Assembly: GCA_016711505.1 (NCBI GenBank)
Contig: JADJSV010000018.1
Coordinates: forward strand, 62,001 to 126,000
DNA: 64,000 nucleotides
Source: Bacteroidota bacterium
GTDB taxonomy: Bacteria > Bacteroidota > Bacteroidia > AKYH767-A > 2013-40CM-41-45
Reading direction: 5' to 3'
Shown: positions 60,689 through 64,000 of the stretch, one piece after another
Numbering within the stretch: the first letter of the stretch is position 1
How the letters are laid out: each line of letters opens with the position of its first letter
Position numbers and translations under genes: made by a program
The notes under the pieces: generated by a model
Database searches by the model: none
What the model saw: only the letters and a program-made list of their open reading frames with translations
What the model was told of the DNA's origin: nothing

Positions 60689-61189
60689 TTATTCCGGAGT
60701 ATGTATTTCCGGCATTTGTAGTAAGTATAAACCATTATCTGAAGGATCCAAAACGCAATCGTAAATTTGAATTGCATAACTTTTCATATAGGAAATAGTT
60801 CCGGAAGCATCGGTCTTCAGGATAAAACCACCTCCGTTAAATGTTGTATTTCCTGCAATTGCGAATCCGTTGTCGGGTAATTCAATGATGCGTTTGATTA
60901 TGGCATTGCTAGTTGTGAATCCGGATATAAATGTATTCCACATTTTGTTCCCACTCTGATCATAACGGATCAAGGAGAATCCATAATCGGCAGGAGAAAG
61001 AGAACCCCTGTATTCGTTATCTGTTAATACGACCATTCCGCCATCTGCAGTTAATGCCGATGTGGCAATGCGTCTTAAGTTGGAATCAAGCGAGTAATCA
61101 TATATTTTAAAATGATGACTGTTTTGTCCTTTAGCAGATGTAGAGCAGAAAACAGTAAGAATTAAAATAATTTGTAATAATTTTTTCAT
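60689..61189 (-). CDS. delta-60/T9SS protein, N-terminal part of a frameshifted gene
   Basis: Signal peptide (QIILILTVFCSTSAKGQ) and the first propeller-type repeats (DGGMVVLTDNEYRGS, GFAIAGNTTFNGGGFILK). The frame derails near 60719 after NGLYLL, giving QMPEIHTPE and a stop; with one added A it reads NGLYLL-TNAGNTYSG into the next part. The gene would encode a secreted beta-rich protein of unknown function. Confidence 0.82.
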   Translation of the reverse strand: MKKLLQIILILTVFCSTSAKGQNSHHFKIYDYSLDSNLRRIATSALTADGGMVVLTDNEYRGSLSPADYGFSLIRYDQSGNKMWNTFISGFTTSNAIIKRIIELPDNGFAIAGNTTFNGGGFILKTDASGTISYMKSYAIQIYDCVLDPSDNGLYLLQMPEIHTPE

Positions 61190-61235
61190 AGATTATATTT
61201 AGGTTGTGGATTAATTAATATTCAGGTAGTGCAAT

Positions 61236-61270
61236 AAAAAACCCGCCTTACCTGAAAGTAAGGCGGGTTA
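61236..61270 (-). terminator. strong terminator downstream of the SRPBCC gene
   Basis: AACCCGCCTTAC pairs with GTAAGGCGGGTT (12 bp, 6-nt loop), followed on the minus strand by TTTTTATTG. Confidence 0.88.
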
Positions 61271-61454
61271 AGAATAATATAAGTAAAGATGCACTAATTA
61301 ATCGGATAAAGAAGAATTCCGTAGATTATTATAAAACCTGATCAGAATAGACAATACAAACAATTTATATTATCATTCCTGTATAAACTCTATTTCAGAT
61401 TTGGATTAAAAAGTATCATATTTATTAATATGCTTTTTGTGATTTAAAATTTTA

Positions 61455-61937
61455 TTACCGATTATTAGTAATAACAGTTTTCCACTTTGTTGTCTCTGCA
61501 TATTCCTTAATTAAATTATTTCTTTCGACAAGAAACTTTTTAAGATAGTTTTTGAGGATAAGTTTATCGAAAACCTTGCCTAGGATACCAAAAGGAGATT
61601 GAAAGCTAAAAACATCTTTCATTATTACTCTGTCATTAGCTTGTTCAAAATAATGGTCGTGAACAATGAACTTAAAAATTCCCTTCTGCTGTTCATCCCT
61701 GAAATGAAATGGCCTTTCAAAGGCAGTTATTTTTGAAGTTAATTTCTGACGTATACCAAAATGAGTAGCTTCCCAGGTAACAGTTTCACCAAAATTTATT
61801 AAACCTTTTGCCCGCCCACCAATTGCTTTTTCATTTGTTCCGGCAGTAGAAATCTGATGAAAGTCGATGCTTCGTGCTAAATCAAAACATCTTTCGATGT
61901 TGCTTTTGATTTCAATTTTTAGTTCGATAGTTGGCAT
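61455..61937 (-). CDS. SRPBCC-family protein
   Basis: A 160-residue START-like ligand-binding protein: ELKIEIKSNIERCFDLARSID at the N-terminus, GETVTWEATHFGIRQKLTSKI, HFRDEQQKGIFKFIVHDHYF, DVFSFQSPFGILGKVFDKL. This pattern is common in proteins annotated as cell-division inhibitor or polyketide cyclase-like; neither name is evidence of function. Single gene with a strong terminator 185 bp downstream. Confidence 0.85.
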   Translation of the reverse strand: MPTIELKIEIKSNIERCFDLARSIDFHQISTAGTNEKAIGGRAKGLINFGETVTWEATHFGIRQKLTSKITAFERPFHFRDEQQKGIFKFIVHDHYFEQANDRVIMKDVFSFQSPFGILGKVFDKLILKNYLKKFLVERNNLIKEYAETTKWKTVITNNR

Positions 61938-62040
61938 TTCATTTAATTAATATTCTTTTGCTTAGATGCCATCTTGCTTTAGTTCAAAATGAGAGATTGA
62001 CTTTCTGCGAAGCAGTTTTGAAAAAGCAGGTTTTTGAAAT

Positions 62041-63042
62041 CTAAAACCTAACGCTATACTCTATAACTCCAATTAAGCTGCGTGTAAGACCATCGGGTCT
62101 TGTATCTCTGACGATAAATGGCGCAGCAGCACTGAATTGTAATGTACTCTTAGTGGTAAGTTCGACATCCAAACTTATGTTTCCATTCAAAGTTAATCCT
62201 GCAGAGCTAGCAATTTCTCTTTTCGTACCTGAACTGTCAGTATAGCTATCATTTGAAAGGTGATAAATTGGTAAAAGTCCGGGAGTAAATTTCATTTTGG
62301 AGGTAAATGCTATTGGTCGAGATATTCTGAGAAAAACGTCGCCGCTGCGAATAAAATTTCTAGTTGATTGAAATTGTCGAATGGGTGAATTAATAGGATA
62401 GTCAGATACATCAAACTGGTTTTTATTTTGGGTAATCGGTTGTTGGACTGCAAGGGCAAGTTGAAACTTCTTTAGTTTAAAACCAAAAGCAACAAGGAAG
62501 TCAACCGTGCCGAGACTGGATTGATAATCCATCGGAAGCGAAACGTTATTCCGTTTATTGTTTCCATTTGTAAAAGGAATTTTTGCTCCTATTGTAAATT
62601 TTAAATTGTCATTTGGTTTATAATTCCCAGTCAGAAATATATCGCTTAGTCCATAAGCGCTGATACCATTACCGTTTTGTGAAAGGGATGTCAATTTCAG
62701 ATCCATTACAAATTTATTTGAAAACTCTCGGTTATATTCAAGAGCATTTCCCCATACTGAAATGGAATTGTCGGCAATTCCATAAAATGCACCAATTTTT
62801 ACCTGATTGTTTTTTGAAGAAAGGCTATCGTCGGCGGAAGCTTTAATGCTATTCAGTGAACAAAAACCGGCATCGCTGCAACCTTGGCCATTAGCGGATG
62901 ATGAGAAAATCAAAATGACTGCGCAAACTCTGAAAAAATAACTCAAGCAATATGTTGAGTGGCTTTGCTTCGAATTTGTTTTTATTGGGCAATTAAAATA
63001 ATAATAATTTTTTTTGTGTTCATAATTGTGTGGTTGTCCCAT
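62041..63042 (-). CDS. hypothetical outer-membrane beta-barrel protein
   Basis: A 333-residue protein. The only usable ATG is at 63042 and gives an unusually long N-region before the hydrophobic core VCAVILIFSSSANGQG. The mature part alternates strands (NQVKIGAFYGIADNSISVWG, KFTIGAKIPFTNG, VDFLVAFGFKLKKFQLALAVQQ, SLDVELTTKSTLQFSAAAPF) and ends in IGVIEYSVRF, a barrel-closing strand with terminal Phe. It probably sits in the outer membrane; cargo unknown. Confidence 0.8.
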   Translation of the reverse strand: MGQPHNYEHKKNYYYFNCPIKTNSKQSHSTYCLSYFFRVCAVILIFSSSANGQGCSDAGFCSLNSIKASADDSLSSKNNQVKIGAFYGIADNSISVWGNALEYNREFSNKFVMDLKLTSLSQNGNGISAYGLSDIFLTGNYKPNDNLKFTIGAKIPFTNGNNKRNNVSLPMDYQSSLGTVDFLVAFGFKLKKFQLALAVQQPITQNKNQFDVSDYPINSPIRQFQSTRNFIRSGDVFLRISRPIAFTSKMKFTPGLLPIYHLSNDSYTDSSGTKREIASSAGLTLNGNISLDVELTTKSTLQFSAAAPFIVRDTRPDGLTRSLIGVIEYSVRF

Positions 63043-63150
63043 ATTCTCTATAGCTTATTGTAAGTATAAAGATAACGCGAAGTTTATTAAAAATTGTGAA
63101 AAGGATAAAATACTTGTTTTAAAATTAAATGAATTCATGTTTTTGAAAAA

Positions 63151-63236
63151 TTAAAACACTAAGGGCACTAAGTTCACGATAAGAACACGGAATACTTAGT
63201 GGTCTTATCGTGAACTTAGTGCCCCTAGTGTTTTAA
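63151..63236. repeat. 86-bp near-perfect hairpin
   Basis: A 34-bp arm at 63151-63184 pairs with 63203-63236 with a single mismatch. The sequence is built of AACACTAAGGGCACTAAGTT and its complement. It lies between the TonB-C gene and the barrel gene. Confidence 0.85.
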
Positions 63237-63246
63237 TTACCCAGGT

Positions 63247-64000
63247 TCAACACCCTTCATTCGCCATCACAAACTCAAAATCCTGTTTCACTTTTTCACC
63301 CGATGAGTTTTTTGCCGGAATCCACTTTGGCATTTTATTTAGACCTTCAAGCATTAATCGATCGATGTCCTGATCGCCGGTCGATTCTGAAACACGGGCA
63401 TTAATTATTTCCCCTTCTTCATTCACTGTAAACTTAACCATCGCTTGTCTCAAAGATGAAGTAATATTGGATGGAATATTATCTATAACTTTCTCTTTCA
63501 TGTATTGTTTCATCTGAACTTTTCCACCTTTGAAATTTGCTTCTACATCAGGTACTACTGTAACGGAAAAGCTCATGGTGCGAATTTCAGTTTTATCGGT
63601 TGCGGAATTTTGTGATTTGTATTTCACATCAATGAGCACTTCTGCACCAAGATCCACTGAAGAAACAATTTTCTTTTGTTCAGAAGTCAGTGTTCCATTC
63701 AAACCGGATGCTTTCACCTTTTTTCCATTACTCGTAGAAACTATTTCTGTAGACACATAATTATTCAACCAATTTGCAGGATAACCTTCACATATGTCGT
63801 CCAGTTTCGTAGCAGAATTCAGTTTTGCTTTTGTTACAGGATTTTTATATGCGCCACGGACCCCAAAGGAGAGATTCGATTTAATGTCTGATCCCGGAAC
63901 TTTGTTTCCTGATAGAGAATTATAAGCTACAAAGTGTTTGACAGAGTCTTGAGAAAACAGAATCGTGCTCACTAATAGCAACAGAAGAGTTAATTTGATA
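63247..64000 (-). CDS. TonB C-terminal-domain protein (5' end outside the window)
   Basis: The frame is open to the window edge (KLTLLLLLVSTILFSQD is a signal-peptide core), so the true start is beyond 64000. The mature protein has no TM-Pro-rich TonB architecture: a secreted domain of unknown type (NSLSGNKVPGSDIKSNLSFG) is followed by a TonB_C-like end (MVKFTVNEEGEIINARVSES, IDRLMLEGLNKMPKWIPAKN, KQDFEFVM). It may act as a soluble TonB_C-fold protein, not as the energy transducer itself. Confidence 0.8.
   Translation of the reverse strand, partial: IKLTLLLLLVSTILFSQDSVKHFVAYNSLSGNKVPGSDIKSNLSFGVRGAYKNPVTKAKLNSATKLDDICEGYPANWLNNYVSTEIVSTSNGKKVKASGLNGTLTSEQKKIVSSVDLGAEVLIDVKYKSQNSATDKTEIRTMSFSVTVVPDVEANFKGGKVQMKQYMKEKVIDNIPSNITSSLRQAMVKFTVNEEGEIINARVSESTGDQDIDRLMLEGLNKMPKWIPAKNSSGEKVKQDFEFVMANEGC

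Noticed and set aside
1..64000. tRNA or rRNA genes
   Set aside because: I scanned spacers for cloverleaf ends, TTCRANY arms and rRNA landmarks and saw none.

Overview
The window is a chromosomal fragment of a Bacteroidota bacterium (Bacteroidia in the broad sense; genus not determinable). The evidence is internal. Secreted proteins carry the C-terminal 'YPNPxxGxF' sorting module of type IX secretion. TonB/ExbD gene clusters, stand-alone sensor propellers, YwqK/MORN repeats and low-GC intergenic DNA rich in long hairpins are all present. Several genes are preceded by Bacteroidota-type promoters (TTTG-N19-21-TAnnTTTG). Almost every gene lies on the minus strand. The exceptions are nadA with the MORN-repeat gene (36.5-39.1 kb) and a coiled-coil gene (42.7-43.6 kb). 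I see no rRNA, tRNA, CRISPR array, phage gene or transposase.

Layout. 0-3 kb: a secreted protein and an amino-acid permease. 3.2-9.0 kb: a TonB energy-transduction operon (exbB, exbD, exbD, tonB, a small membrane protein, a PstS-like binding lipoprotein, a frameshifted TPR gene). 9.4-14.2 kb: nuoN, nuoM and nuoL of respiratory complex I, separated from the rest of the nuo set. 14.4-20.1 kb: secreted and membrane proteins plus two stand-alone sensor-propeller genes, one enclosed by inverted palindromic elements. 20.2-30.7 kb: an island-like block that reads as one operon: a membrane protein, Dps, TetR, a frameshifted kelch/T9SS protein, a small membrane protein, a His-rich lipoprotein, a cupin and a complete RND tripartite efflux pump. 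A double TetR-type operator controls its promoter, and mirrored structured repeats bound it on both sides. 30.8-36.0 kb: outer-membrane protein, subtilase, M28 peptidase, rpiB. 36.5-45.1 kb: nadA, MORN-repeat protein, an orphan exbD, RNase R, a coiled-coil protein and an Ntn-hydrolase/membrane fusion, with several parS-like 16-mers between 39.1 and 42.5 kb. 45.2-46.8 kb: a decahaem cytochrome c with a cytochrome-b-like membrane partner. 46.8-64 kb: accessory genes (C1q-like protein, XRE-pentapeptide regulator, a third propeller, many small DUF proteins, an ArsR-AHSA1 operon with a clear operator-promoter, thiol-disulfide oxidoreductase, GNAT, another frameshifted T9SS protein, SRPBCC, a beta-barrel protein and a TonB-C protein cut by the window end).

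Most worth following up: (1) the 10.4-kb efflux/stress block with mirrored ends, and its two hairpins that share loop and internal-loop sequence while their stems differ yet stay paired; (2) two paralogous propeller genes 32 kb apart, each framed by a different repeat family; (3) the decahaem/cytochrome-b pair; (4) parS-like sites. Three large genes and one small one each appear broken by a single-base indel. That is either real decay or a sequencing/assembly artefact, and raw reads would decide. All statements rest on reading the sequence; no database search or folding program was run.
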